A stretch of 64,000 bases of DNA, taken from assembly GCA_045539425.1 (NCBI GenBank), contig JAZQFH010000008.1:1-64000 (forward strand). The letters run 5' to 3'. Below, in pieces: positions 26,523 through 34,844 of this stretch. Position 1 is the first letter of the stretch; each line of letters starts with the position of its first letter. The stretch is from RUG14871 sp045539425 (GTDB lineage Bacteria; Bacillota_I; Bacilli_A; Erysipelotrichales; Erysipelotrichaceae). The notes under the pieces were generated by a model, which saw only the letters and a program-made list of their open reading frames with translations, was not told the origin of the DNA and ran no database searches. A program made the translations under genes and the position numbers.

Positions 26523-27998
26523 ATGACACAATTTCCAAAAGGATTTTATTGGGGCGGCGCAACCGCTGCCAATCAGTTCGAGGGCGGCTGGAATGAAGGC
26601 GGCAGAGGTCCGGCGTTAACAGACGTCACAACCGGCGGAACTAACACAACACCGCGTATGATCACGTATGTCATGCCGGATGGCACAACGGGGGAATATT
26701 CCCAGTTCGGCGGCAGAAAACCGGAAGGTGCCCGCTATGCGGTACTGGATGACCACTACTATCCGAACCATCTCGGAACGGATTTCTATCACCGCTATAA
26801 GGAAGACATCGCACTGTATGCGGAGATGGGCTTCAAGATGTTCCGCATGTCCATTTCCTGGTCCCGTATCTTCCCGAAGGGAAACGAAAAGGAACCGAAT
26901 CCGGAAGGACTCAAGTTCTACCGCAATGTCTTTGAGGAATTGCGCAAATACAACATTGAACCGTTAGTCACGATTTCCCATTATGACACTCCGCTTTATA
27001 TCGTGGAGGATCTGGGCGACTGGAAGAATCCGGAAGTCATCGATCTTTACTATCATTTCTGCGAAGTCATCTTTGAAGAGTACAAGGATCTGGTGAAATA
27101 CTGGCTGACATTCAACGAAATCAACTCGCAGATCATGTTCGGCATCTTCATGAGCAATGCGCCGAAGGAACTGGTTGCGCCGGGTTATATCAACCTGCAC
27201 CATCAGTTTGTGGCCAGTGCCAAAGTCGTCAAGCTGGCGCATGAAAAATATCCGCAGTTCAAGATGGGCTGCATGATCGCCGGCTTGGTCTACTATCCGC
27301 TGACACCGGATCCGAAGGATGTTCTGAAGGTCCAGCAGCTGATGCAGGAAGCGTTCTATTACTGCTCGGATACGCAGATGCGCGGTCATTATCCGGTTTA
27401 TGCGAAACGCTTATGGGAAAAGTACGGTCTGGATCCGGCCTTCTTTGAAAAGGATAAAGAGATCCTGAAATACGGAGCCATGGACTTCTATTCCTTCTCT
27501 TACTATCAGTCTTCCTGCGACACGACGCATAAGGAAGGCGTTGAAACAGCAGGCGGAAACTTCTCCATGGGAGCCAAGAATCCATACCTGCAGTATTCCG
27601 ACTGGGGCTGGAGCTGGGATGCGGACGGCTTACGCTACATCCTGAATGAACTGGCAGTCCGTTATGAAAAACCGCTGATGGTTGTGGAGAACGGTTTGGG
27701 TGCTTATGATACACTTGAAGCTGACGGCAGCGTTCACGATGCCTACCGCATTGACTACCTCAGAGAGCATGTCAAGGCGATGAAAGAAGCCATTGCGGAC
27801 GGCGTGGATCTGATCGCCTATACGACATGGGGCTGCACGGACCTGGTTTCCGCGGGAACAGGGGAAATCCGCAAACGTTACGGCTTCGTCTATGTCGATG
27901 TGGACGATGAAGGAAACGGTACGCTGGACCGTTACAGAAAAGACTCCTTCTATTGGTACAAGAAAGTCATCGCATCCAACGGCGAAGATATCGACTAA
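26523..27998 (+). CDS. Glycoside hydrolase family 1 (probable 6-phospho-beta-glycosidase)
   Basis: A 491-residue GH1 enzyme. FYWGGATAANQFEGG opens the barrel, the acid/base Glu 199 lies in TFNEIN, and the nucleophile Glu 389 in VVENGLG. GH1 proteins of Bacillota with this opening usually cleave phosphorylated beta-glucosides imported by a PTS; the substrate is inferred. No cognate PTS is adjacent. Start at ATG 26523 with AGGGAG five bases before it; an in-frame TTG at 26508 is upstream of that site and unlikely. Confidence 0.9.
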   Translation: MTQFPKGFYWGGATAANQFEGGWNEGGRGPALTDVTTGGTNTTPRMITYVMPDGTTGEYSQFGGRKPEGARYAVLDDHYYPNHLGTDFYHRYKEDIALYAEMGFKMFRMSISWSRIFPKGNEKEPNPEGLKFYRNVFEELRKYNIEPLVTISHYDTPLYIVEDLGDWKNPEVIDLYYHFCEVIFEEYKDLVKYWLTFNEINSQIMFGIFMSNAPKELVAPGYINLHHQFVASAKVVKLAHEKYPQFKMGCMIAGLVYYPLTPDPKDVLKVQQLMQEAFYYCSDTQMRGHYPVYAKRLWEKYGLDPAFFEKDKEILKYGAMDFYSFSYYQSSCDTTHKEGVETAGGNFSMGAKNPYLQYSDWGWSWDADGLRYILNELAVRYEKPLMVVENGLGAYDTLEADGSVHDAYRIDYLREHVKAMKEAIADGVDLIAYTTWGCTDLVSAGTGEIRKRYGFVYVDVDDEGNGTLDRYRKDSFYWYKKVIASNGEDID

Positions 27999-28006
27999 AA
28001 AACTCA

Positions 28007-28031
28007 GGGATTCCGCAGGGAATCCCTTTTT
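28007..28031 (+). terminator. Terminator of the GH1 gene
   Basis: GGGATTCC pairs with GGAATCCC around GCAG, then TTTTT. Confidence 0.82.
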
Positions 28032-28104
28032 CATGAAGTAAAACGGAAATCTTATTCATAATCGGAAAAACCGTAACTTCCGCAAAAGAGCCGTTACGGA
28101 ATCA

Positions 28105-28113
28105 TGATAAAAT
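28105..28113 (+). promoter_or_regulatory. Extended -10 promoter of the MATE gene, probably leaderless
   Basis: TGA then TAAAAT (28108-28113). Six bases separate it from the ATG at 28120 and there is no ribosome site. Confidence 0.5.
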
Positions 28114-28119
28114 AGAGCT

Positions 28120-29466
28120 ATGAAAAAGAGGGGAAACACATCACTGATTGAAGGGAATATTCTGGAAGGCATTCTGAACATGGCGTGGCCGATCCTTTTG
28201 GCCAACCTCTTTCAGGAAGTCTACAATATCACCAACTCCATGATCGTGGGGAACTATGTCAGCACGATTGCGCTCGGTGCCGTCAGTGCGACCGGTCCGA
28301 TCCTGAATATCCTGAACTATATTTTCCACGGCTTTGCGACGGGAACGGGCATTGTGGTGGCAAGACTGTATGGCGCAAACAACAAGGAGGATCTTAGGAA
28401 GTCGGTCGGTACGATCATCGTGTTTGCGGCGGGAACCGGGCTTTTGTTTACGCTCATCATGGAAGTGTTCACCCCGCTTCTTTTAAACATCAACAATATT
28501 CAGAGTGACATCTATGCATCCTGCGCAACTTATCTCAGAGTTTACTCTCTGGGAAGTGCAGCGGTTCTGATGTATACGATGCTGTTCTATCTGCTTAGGG
28601 CAATCGGTGACTCGAAGCATCCGCTGTACTATCTGATTGCGAGTTGTATATTGAATATCTGTCTGGGCATGTTCTTCACTTTGGTGCTGCATATGGAGAT
28701 TGCCGGCGTGGCACTGGCAACGATCCTTTCGGAGCTGGTGGTGGATATTCTCTGTCTGCGTCTGCTCTTCCGTATGGAAGAGTTCCGCATTGACTTCAAA
28801 ACCCTGCGGTTTGACTGGAACGTCTGCCGTCAGATCATTTCCATCGGTATCCCGGCAGCCGTGCAGAACATGTTGATTGCTCTGAGCCTGATGTTTTTAC
28901 AGCAGTATATCAACCGCTATCCGGTAGAGGCGATTGCCGGCATCGGTGTCGGGAACCGCGTTGCCAACTGGGCCCAGATTCCGTTGCAGGCACTCTCCAC
29001 TTCCATTACCACCTTCGTCGGTCAGAATATCGGTGCCGACCGTTTTGAACGGGTTAAGGACGGGGTAAAGCAGACGGTACTGGTCGGTACGGCGGTCACG
29101 GCGGCAATGGTGGCGCTGATCTTTATTCTGGCAAAACCGCTGGTATCACTTTTTGACCGGGATCCGGAAGTGATCCGCTACGGCTCTCAAATGACAAGAT
29201 ATATGGTGCTGAGCTATATTCCTCTAGCCTGGAGCCATCTCTATAATGCCTCTTTGCGCGGAGCGGGGAATATCCGCGTGCCTCTGATTATTGCAGTATT
29301 TACGCAGTGTATCTTCCGCTATCTCTTTGTCTTAGTTGCCTATCGCTTTACGGACAGCATCTTAGTCATCTATCTGTCCGGAGCGCTCTGCTTCACTTTA
29401 GCGGGATGTTGTGCATATGCCTATTACAACTACGGAGAATGGACGAAAGAAAACCGGATGCGCTGA
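28120..29466 (+). CDS. MATE-family efflux transporter
   Basis: Cation-coupled multidrug/toxin exporter of 448 residues with about 12 membrane segments. The N-terminal GNILEGILNMAWPILLANLF and SMIVGNYVSTIALGAVSATGP stretch, and the repeat of it after the mid-point (SIGIPAAVQNMLIALSLMF), show the twin six-helix bundles. The ATG lacks a ribosome site and follows a -10 by six bases. Drug or metabolite specificity cannot be told. Confidence 0.9.
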   Translation: MKKRGNTSLIEGNILEGILNMAWPILLANLFQEVYNITNSMIVGNYVSTIALGAVSATGPILNILNYIFHGFATGTGIVVARLYGANNKEDLRKSVGTIIVFAAGTGLLFTLIMEVFTPLLLNINNIQSDIYASCATYLRVYSLGSAAVLMYTMLFYLLRAIGDSKHPLYYLIASCILNICLGMFFTLVLHMEIAGVALATILSELVVDILCLRLLFRMEEFRIDFKTLRFDWNVCRQIISIGIPAAVQNMLIALSLMFLQQYINRYPVEAIAGIGVGNRVANWAQIPLQALSTSITTFVGQNIGADRFERVKDGVKQTVLVGTAVTAAMVALIFILAKPLVSLFDRDPEVIRYGSQMTRYMVLSYIPLAWSHLYNASLRGAGNIRVPLIIAVFTQCIFRYLFVLVAYRFTDSILVIYLSGALCFTLAGCCAYAYYNYGEWTKENRMR

Positions 29467-29493
29467 GGAGAAAAAAACAGGGCAAAAAAGTTG

Positions 29494-29521
29494 TTGCAAA
29501 ATCTGTACAGTATGTTAAAAT
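29494..29521 (+). promoter_or_regulatory. Promoter of the tRNA-Cys/tRNA-Leu unit
   Basis: TTGCAA (29494-29499), 16-base spacer, TAAAAT (29516-29521) preceded by TGT (extended -10). Confidence 0.55.
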
Positions 29522-29543
29522 AATAAAGCCGAGAGAGGTTGAT

Positions 29544-29617
29544 GGTTCCTTAGCCAAGAGGTAAGGCAATTGACTGCAACTCAGTGAGCGCCGGTTCAAT
29601 TCCGGCAGGAACCTCCA
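29544..29617 (+). tRNA. tRNA-Cys (GCA)
   Basis: 74 bases including the encoded CCA. The acceptor arms GGTTCCT and AGGAACC pair, the anticodon loop is CTGCAAC (anticodon GCA), the T arm is CCGG-TTCAATT-CCGG, and the discriminator is U as usual for tRNA-Cys. Confidence 0.95.
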
Positions 29618-29621
29618 TTCT

Positions 29622-29708
29622 GGGGATGTGGCGGAATCGGCAGACGCAACGGACTTAAAATCCGTTGATGGCAACATCGTGCGGGTTCAAGTCCCGCCAT
29701 CCCCACCA
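29622..29708 (+). tRNA. tRNA-Leu (UAA)
   Basis: 87 bases including CCA. GGGGATG pairs with CATCCCC, the anticodon loop is CTTAAAA (anticodon UAA), and a long variable arm is present as expected of tRNA-Leu. It reads UUA, the leucine codon preferred by the apparently highly expressed genes of the window. Confidence 0.95.
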
Positions 29709-29765
29709 TTTCAAAAAAAGAAGATGACTGCAAAGTCATTTTTTTTATCAGTCAGAGGAATTGAT

Positions 29766-30347
29766 ATGGATAAAAACGAAATCAAAAAAATGTTCAACCG
29801 CCTGGCGAAAGAGTGGGATACGCATCAGGGTGACTGCTCCAAAGAGGCTGAAAGGATATTTGCGGCTCTGGGTGATCTTCAGGGAAGAGACGTGCTGGAT
29901 GTTGCCTGCGGGACGGGAATTCTGGTAAAGGAATATCTGAAACGCGGAGTTGCTACGCTGGATTGCATCGATATTGCGGAAGAAATGATTGCGGTTGCGC
30001 AGAGGAAATATGATACTTTTCCGGTACATTTTATTGTGGGGGATGCACAGAACTATCCGTTCAAACGTAAATATGACCTCATCATGATTTTCAATGCCTT
30101 TCCGCATTTTTATGATACGGAGGAACTGTTCGCCCATCTGACTTCTTTTCTGAAAGAGGGAGGTCTTCTCTGTATTGCTCACAGCATGAGCCGGGATGAA
30201 ATCAATGAAATTCATCATCCGGACGGCATTGTTTCCTGCATGTTGCCGGAAATCGAAGCGTTAAAAGAGCAGGCGGGAAAGTATCTGAAAGTGATCCATA
30301 CCGTTTCAAATGACTCTATCTATCAGCTGATAGGAAGGAAGGAGTGA
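29766..30347 (+). CDS. Class I SAM-dependent methyltransferase
   Basis: A 193-residue methyltransferase with motif I VLDVACGTGILVKEYL, an acidic residue ending strand 2 (LDCIDIAEEMI) and FIVGDAQNYPF as motif III region. Substrate unknown; small-molecule types such as UbiE-like are the nearest fold. The start is ATG 29766, with AGAGGA upstream; the open frame extends back across tRNA-Leu, which is not coding. A GIY-YIG gene follows 4 bases later. Confidence 0.83.
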   Translation: MDKNEIKKMFNRLAKEWDTHQGDCSKEAERIFAALGDLQGRDVLDVACGTGILVKEYLKRGVATLDCIDIAEEMIAVAQRKYDTFPVHFIVGDAQNYPFKRKYDLIMIFNAFPHFYDTEELFAHLTSFLKEGGLLCIAHSMSRDEINEIHHPDGIVSCMLPEIEALKEQAGKYLKVIHTVSNDSIYQLIGRKE

Positions 30348-30351
30348 GCGG

Positions 30352-30789
30352 ATGAGACAGGCATACCTTCTGTTTCTGATTCCGGCAGCCGTTTATCTTG
30401 CGGTCGTACTGATGCTCTTCCTGAACCGGAAGGCACGGCTGAAGCGGCTGATGCTCTCAAGCCGGACGATGAGTATTGACAGTTTTCTATCCAAGCGGAA
30501 GATGAGTCAGCTGAAAAATGAAGCGGGAATATATATTCTGCACAACAAGACGCGCGATATGTACTATGTCGGACAGGGCGACTATGTCGTCAGCCGGGCG
30601 TTCAAGCATTTCAGCGGCGCGGGGCAGGGAGATGTCTACGCGGATTACAAATACGGAGACAAGTTCACGATACAGCTGATTTATTTAAAGGGAAGCGGTT
30701 TTCTGCGGCTGAATGCGCTGGAGAAAACGGCGATTGAGCTCTTGGATGCGTATGATTACGGATACAACCGGACACATGGCAATAAATAA
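30352..30789 (+). CDS. Membrane-tethered GIY-YIG domain protein
   Basis: A 145-residue protein with an N-terminal hydrophobic helix (about residues 4-24), a basic linker, and a GIY-YIG nuclease-like domain: GIYILHN, then MYYVGQG, an Arg in YVVSRAFKH and a Glu in NALEKTAIELLDAY, which match the catalytic Tyr, Tyr, Arg and Glu positions. A membrane anchor on such a small GIY-YIG protein is unusual. With positive residues after the helix, the domain is predicted to face the cytoplasm. Substrate unknown. It has GGAGTGAG in the end of the methyltransferase gene as ribosome site. Confidence 0.75.
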   Translation: MRQAYLLFLIPAAVYLAVVLMLFLNRKARLKRLMLSSRTMSIDSFLSKRKMSQLKNEAGIYILHNKTRDMYYVGQGDYVVSRAFKHFSGAGQGDVYADYKYGDKFTIQLIYLKGSGFLRLNALEKTAIELLDAYDYGYNRTHGNK

Positions 30790-30817
30790 GGGATATCATT
30801 GCGATATCCCTGTTTTT
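30789..30817 (+). terminator. Bidirectional terminator
   Basis: AGGGATATC pairs with GATATCCCT around ATTGC, followed by TTTTT. It lies between convergent genes. Confidence 0.75.
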
Positions 30818-30819
30818 AT

Positions 30820-31386
30820 TTAGTCGATGATGGTAATGGAGAGGATTTTGGGCTGCTCTTCCGTGAGGATCGTTCCGTTGTTGTCAATCGGCATTGCGTC
30901 TTTGGCAATCTGCAGGACCGCTTCGAGGTTTTCGGTTACCTTGCCGAAGGCGGCGTAGTTGCCATCCAGCCAGTCCGCATCTCCCACCATGATAAAGAAC
31001 TGGGAGGAGGCGGAGTTCGGATCGTTGGCTCTGGCCATGGAGAGAACGCCCGTGGTGTGCTTCAGATTATTCTCAAATCCGTTGGAAGTGAATTCTCCGT
31101 CGATCGTGTCCGCTTTCTTTTCCGGATTGATTCCACCCTGGATCATGAAGCCGTCAATGATGCGGTGGAAGGAACTGTTGGTATAGAAACCCTCATTCGC
31201 CAGCTTTACGAAATTCTCGACCGTCTTCGGTGCGATATCGGGATAAAGCTCCACCGTGATCGTTCCGTAATTCTCCACTTCGATTTTTGCGTGAATCAGA
31301 GTCTCTTTTTTCTCTTCACCTCTTGAGCAGGCGGACAGTGAGAAAAGTAACAGGGCGCTGAGTAAGAGTACAGTCATTTTCTTCAT
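30820..31386 (-). CDS. Lipoprotein cyclophilin-type peptidyl-prolyl isomerase
   Basis: A 188-residue folding enzyme at the outer face of the membrane. Its signal peptide ends in the lipobox LSAC (Cys about residue 20). The cyclophilin domain shows VENFVKLANEGFYTNSSFHRIIDGF in part, MIQGG, LSMARANDPNSASSQFFI and AAFGKV. It would catalyse proline isomerisation in secreted proteins. GGAGGA precedes the ATG and a TATAAT lies at 31418-31413 on the minus strand. Confidence 0.93.
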   Translation of the reverse strand: MKKMTVLLLSALLLFSLSACSRGEEKKETLIHAKIEVENYGTITVELYPDIAPKTVENFVKLANEGFYTNSSFHRIIDGFMIQGGINPEKKADTIDGEFTSNGFENNLKHTTGVLSMARANDPNSASSQFFIMVGDADWLDGNYAAFGKVTENLEAVLQIAKDAMPIDNNGTILTEEQPKILSITIID

Positions 31387-31453
31387 GGGCAGATCCTCCG
31401 TTTTCTTTTTTTATTATAGTACAATCGAAATAATATATAAAATAAGTCATTTT

Positions 31454-31485
31454 AGTTAGCAAACGCTAACTGTATATGGTAGAAT
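31454..31485 (+). promoter_or_regulatory. Palindromic operator and promoter of the ZIP transporter
   Basis: AGTTAGC (31454-31460) and GCTAACT (31465-31471) form a perfect 7-base inverted repeat with a 4-base centre, overlapping the -35 position of a promoter whose -10 is TAGAAT (31480-31485). The layout fits a metal-sensing repressor of the DtxR/MntR kind, which is inference. Confidence 0.5.
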
Positions 31486-31507
31486 ATGCGGAAGGGAGGG
31501 ATGAGAT

Positions 31508-32296
31508 ATGAATTCCACAAAAGTGATAGTCTGGGGACTGCTGATTCCGTTTTTGGGAACTACGCTTGGTGCGTCGTTTGTTTTTCTGATGAAGCAGAAC
31601 ATGAAGCCCTGGATTGAGAAGGTCCTGCTGGGCTTTGCCAGCGGCGTCATGATCGCGGCAAGTGTGTTTTCCTTGATTCTTCCATCCATTGATATGGCCG
31701 AAGCCCAGAACGTTATCAGCTGGGTGCCTGCAAGCGTGGGCTTTCTGGCAGGGGTAGTCTTTCTTCTGGGACTGGACCAGCTGATTCCACATCTGCATTT
31801 AAAAGCGGAACATCCGGAAGGCCATAAGGCAAACCTGCATAAGACGACAATGCTGGTACTGGCGGTTACACTGCATAACATTCCGGAAGGTATGGCGGTC
31901 GGTGTCACCCTGGCGGGTTTCTTAAGCGGAAACGCGGGAATCACGGCAGCGGCAGCACTGGCGCTCAGCCTCGGCATTGCCATTCAGAACGTACCGGAAG
32001 GTGCCGTCATCTCCATGCCTTTAAAGGCGGAGGGCGGCGGGAAACTGCGCTCCTTTACGTATGGCATGTTATCGGGAATCGTGGAGCCGCTTGGCGGACT
32101 CTTAATGATCTGGCTGACTTCACTGTTTACGCCGATTCTGCCCTATATTCTCTCTTTTGCGGCCGGTGCCATGATCTATGTGGTTGTGGAGGAATTGATT
32201 CCGGACGCGCAGAGCGGGGAAAACACGGATATCGCGACGATTGGGGTAGCCGTGGGATTTGTGATCATGATGATATTGGACGTGGCTTTGGGATAG
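31508..32296 (+). CDS. ZIP-family divalent metal transporter
   Basis: Imports zinc or another divalent metal. The 262 residues form about eight membrane helices with the metal-site motifs TLHNIPEGMAVGV in helix 4 and GIAIQNVPEGAVISMPL in helix 5, as in ZupT/GufA-type ZIPs. The short His-containing loop (HLHLKAEHPEGHK) after helix 3 fits metal binding. GGGAGGGATGAGAT precedes the ATG. A palindrome covers its promoter and a terminator overlaps its stop codon. Confidence 0.92.
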   Translation: MNSTKVIVWGLLIPFLGTTLGASFVFLMKQNMKPWIEKVLLGFASGVMIAASVFSLILPSIDMAEAQNVISWVPASVGFLAGVVFLLGLDQLIPHLHLKAEHPEGHKANLHKTTMLVLAVTLHNIPEGMAVGVTLAGFLSGNAGITAAAALALSLGIAIQNVPEGAVISMPLKAEGGGKLRSFTYGMLSGIVEPLGGLLMIWLTSLFTPILPYILSFAAGAMIYVVVEELIPDAQSGENTDIATIGVAVGFVIMMILDVALG

Positions 32297-32316
32297 ACTT
32301 CCAAAGCCTTTCTTTT
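32284..32316 (+). terminator. Terminator overlapping the end of the ZIP gene
   Basis: GGCTTTGG (32284-32291) pairs with CCAAAGCC (32301-32308); the stop codon lies in the loop, and a T-rich run follows. Confidence 0.65.
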
Positions 32317-32320
32317 GCGA

Positions 32321-32326
32321 TATAAT
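32321..32326 (+). promoter_or_regulatory. -10 element of the PfkB/aldolase/MtnA operon
   Basis: Perfect TATAAT nine bases before the ATG at 32336, with no ribosome site in between. Confidence 0.45.
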
Positions 32327-32335
32327 GTTAATAGA

Positions 32336-33268
32336 ATGAAAAACAATTTAACGGTAATCCTGGGCAGCTCCTGCGACCTGTTCTACGAGATCGATTCCTA
32401 TCCCGCAGAAGGGGATTTTACGCATGGAGTCGAAGCATTTAAGAGTGCCGGCGGCCCTCCGCTGAATGTCGGCTGCATTGTTTCCTCCAAAGGGGAAGTG
32501 GTCAATGCGCTGGACTGTCTCAGCACAAAGGAAGAGACCACAGAGATCATACTGGATGCACTGAAACGTCACGGGGTGAACACGGATCACGTGTTCTTTT
32601 CCGCTGAGTGCACCAATGGAAAGGTATTGATCTTAAACCGGAATGAGAAGCGGACGATGATCGTGATCGATCCCGTCCGCCCGAAATATGAAGAGAGCAG
32701 GGAACTGCAGGATTTTTTAAATCAATCGGATTACCTGTACTCTTTAATGCATATGGTGGAGCGCTCCTTTGACGGGTATGCAATGATTGAAGAAGCCAGA
32801 AAGCACGGGGCAAAGATGATCTTTGACGGCACCAGCCAGTATGAGGATCCGAAGCGGGCAGAGCTGCTTCTGAAGATGGCGGACGGGCTCTTTATTAATA
32901 CGACAGACTATCAGCGCTTAAAGGAATGTCTCAGGAAAGAGCCGTATGAAGAACTGTTAAAAAACGGCTGCGAGTTTATCTGCGTGACGGATTCCGTTCG
33001 CGGAGCCATTTGTTATACGCAGGAAGCAGTGCATCATGCAGAAGCGCTGAAGCTGGATAAAGTCGTGGATTCCACCGGTGCGGGAGATGCCTTTGCGGGG
33101 GCTTTCCTCTCAGGAAGGATGCAGGGCAGATCCTACGCGGAGTGTCTGAAGCTCGGCTGCATCAGCGGAGCGTATGCCTGCATGCATTACGGCGGGCTTG
33201 GCGGATGTTGCAGCATGGAAGAACTGATTGAATTTGCCCGTCAGCACGGCTATGATCCGGGAGAATAA
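32336..33268 (+). CDS. PfkB-family carbohydrate kinase
   Basis: A 310-residue ribokinase-like kinase. The Gly-rich AGGPPLNVGC at about residue 38, the ADP-site and catalytic STGAGDAFAGAFLSG near the end are clear. As first gene of an operon with an SIS protein, a class II aldolase and an MtnA-type isomerase, it is the best candidate to phosphorylate the pentose or deoxypentose that the isomerase then opens. Known DHAP-shunt operons use an MtnK-type kinase or a phosphorylase here, so this would be a variant. Start at ATG 32336, probably near-leaderless; TTG 32315 lies before the -10. Confidence 0.83.
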   Translation: MKNNLTVILGSSCDLFYEIDSYPAEGDFTHGVEAFKSAGGPPLNVGCIVSSKGEVVNALDCLSTKEETTEIILDALKRHGVNTDHVFFSAECTNGKVLILNRNEKRTMIVIDPVRPKYEESRELQDFLNQSDYLYSLMHMVERSFDGYAMIEEARKHGAKMIFDGTSQYEDPKRAELLLKMADGLFINTTDYQRLKECLRKEPYEELLKNGCEFICVTDSVRGAICYTQEAVHHAEALKLDKVVDSTGAGDAFAGAFLSGRMQGRSYAECLKLGCISGAYACMHYGGLGGCCSMEELIEFARQHGYDPGE

Positions 33269-33269
33269 G

Positions 33270-34190
33270 ATGAAAGAAGAAACAATGGAATACTGCTTCG
33301 GCAGACTGAAGATGCGCATTTTGGATTCACTCAAACAGACGGATCTGGAAACCATTTTCGAAACATTAAGGAGTATCAAGGGTCCGACGCTCGTCTCTGG
33401 AGTCGGAGGTTCAAGCGTGGTTGCGACGTATTTTGCCAAGGTGCTCAACCGCAAAAACGGCATCATCGCGGAAGCGGTCTTCCCGCGTAATCTGCTCAGT
33501 AAAGATCTCAGTGCGTATGAGAACGTGATTGCCTGCTCCTATTCGGGAAACAATATCGGTGTCAGGGCATCCTTTGAAAATCCGCTGCAGCATTACCTCT
33601 TTTCGGCAAATACGAAAGAAAATGTGATTCCGCTGCAGTATTGCATGTGTGAGGAGGAGATCTCCTTTGTCAGCGTGGCCGCGACACTGTTGCCGATGGC
33701 CATCCTCTTTCTGTATGCGACAGACAATAACATGACTCTTCTGGAAGAGATCCTCACTCAGGAGTATACATTTGAACATTTGGCTGAGAAGGAAATCTAT
33801 GAGATCATCTATGGAGAAAAAAACAGCACGGCGGCGATTCTGCTGGAGTCCACCATTGTTGAAGGCGGACTCGGAGCGGCGGTGCTGCATGAGAAATACA
33901 ACTACTGTCACGGGAGATGCCAGCTGCATTCCCTCCGTGATTCCGCTTTGATCTATCTGGAGGAGAAGAGTGAACTCGATACGCTGATGAAGCGGGAATT
34001 CGCCTCTTTCTATCCGGACAGAGTCATTCTAGAGAGCCGTTACGAAGATGAAATTGTCAGCGACTTTGATCTCTCACTGCGCGCGCTTCTTTTATGCCGC
34101 AGAATTGCGGAAGAAAAAGGCAGAGATCTCTGTTTGAAGCGGGTGAAGGAAATCAGTGAGATTCTCTATACCTATCAGGGAGGAATTTGA
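33270..34190 (+). CDS. SIS-domain (sugar isomerase fold) protein
   Basis: A 306-residue protein with an SIS phosphosugar-binding fold: VSGVGGSSVVATYFAKVL and VIACSYSGNNIGV mark the first half, and a second, weaker half follows. It has no DNA-binding domain, so an enzyme or a sensor of phosphosugar is likely. GGGAG stands six bases before the ATG at 33270, one base after the kinase stop. It lies between the PfkB kinase and the aldolase. Its reaction cannot be named; aldose-ketose isomerisation or removal of an amine from a sugar phosphate are both possible. Confidence 0.75.
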   Translation: MKEETMEYCFGRLKMRILDSLKQTDLETIFETLRSIKGPTLVSGVGGSSVVATYFAKVLNRKNGIIAEAVFPRNLLSKDLSAYENVIACSYSGNNIGVRASFENPLQHYLFSANTKENVIPLQYCMCEEEISFVSVAATLLPMAILFLYATDNNMTLLEEILTQEYTFEHLAEKEIYEIIYGEKNSTAAILLESTIVEGGLGAAVLHEKYNYCHGRCQLHSLRDSALIYLEEKSELDTLMKREFASFYPDRVILESRYEDEIVSDFDLSLRALLLCRRIAEEKGRDLCLKRVKEISEILYTYQGGI

Positions 34191-34192
34191 GT

Positions 34193-34840
34193 ATGAATTA
34201 CAAAAAAATGTTAGTGGAAGCGGGAAAGCAGATGCTTCAGAGCGGCTTAACCGTAGAGACGTGGGGAAACCTCAGCTTGCGGGATCCGGATACCGACCTC
34301 ATCTATCTGACTCCGAGCGGCATGCCCTACGATGACATTGAGGAAGAAGATGTCGTCGTGATGGATCTGAACGGGAACCGGGTGGAAGGGGAGCGCAAAC
34401 CGACGGTGGAAACCCCGATGCATTTACTGATCTATCAGAACCGCTCTGACGTCAACGCCATCATTCATACCCATCCGGTTCACTCTCTGGTGTTCGGGGT
34501 GCTGCATCAGTCCATCCCGGCCATCATCGATGAAGCCGCCCAGACACTGGGGGATGAGGTGCGCTGCACCAATTATGCGCTTCCCGGCAGTAAGGAAATT
34601 GCTGAAGAGGCGCTGAATGCCTTAGGCGAAAACTACGCCTGCATTCTGGCAAATCACGGAGCGCTGTTAGTCGGCAGGGATCTGGACTATGCCTTCAAGG
34701 CAGCCAAGGTTCTGGAGATGACAGCGGAAATCTATCACTATGCACTCTCCACCGGAGGAAAGATCACAAGAATCTCGGAAGAGGACGGAGAGTATATGCG
34801 CGACTTTATGAATAACCATTACGGACAGGATAAGGAGTAA
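34193..34840 (+). CDS. Class II aldolase (fuculose-1-phosphate aldolase type)
   Basis: A 215-residue zinc aldolase. TWGNLSLRD, the SGMPYDD phosphate loop, VETPMHLLIY with the likely catalytic Glu, HTHP and a later NHG supply the metal-binding histidines. Next to MtnA it probably splits a 1-phosphoketopentose (5-deoxyribulose 1-phosphate or a relative) to DHAP and an aldehyde. Start is ATG 34193 with AGGGAGGA eight bases upstream; TTG 34187 is too close to that site. It follows the SIS gene by 2 bases. Confidence 0.87.
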   Translation: MNYKKMLVEAGKQMLQSGLTVETWGNLSLRDPDTDLIYLTPSGMPYDDIEEEDVVVMDLNGNRVEGERKPTVETPMHLLIYQNRSDVNAIIHTHPVHSLVFGVLHQSIPAIIDEAAQTLGDEVRCTNYALPGSKEIAEEALNALGENYACILANHGALLVGRDLDYAFKAAKVLEMTAEIYHYALSTGGKITRISEEDGEYMRDFMNNHYGQDKE

Positions 34841-34844
34841 ATCA

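Noticed and set aside
29628..29765. N-terminal extension of the methyltransferase frame back to 29628
   Set aside because: It runs through tRNA-Leu and lacks a ribosome site; ATG 29766 has AGAGGA upstream and starts the family-like sequence.
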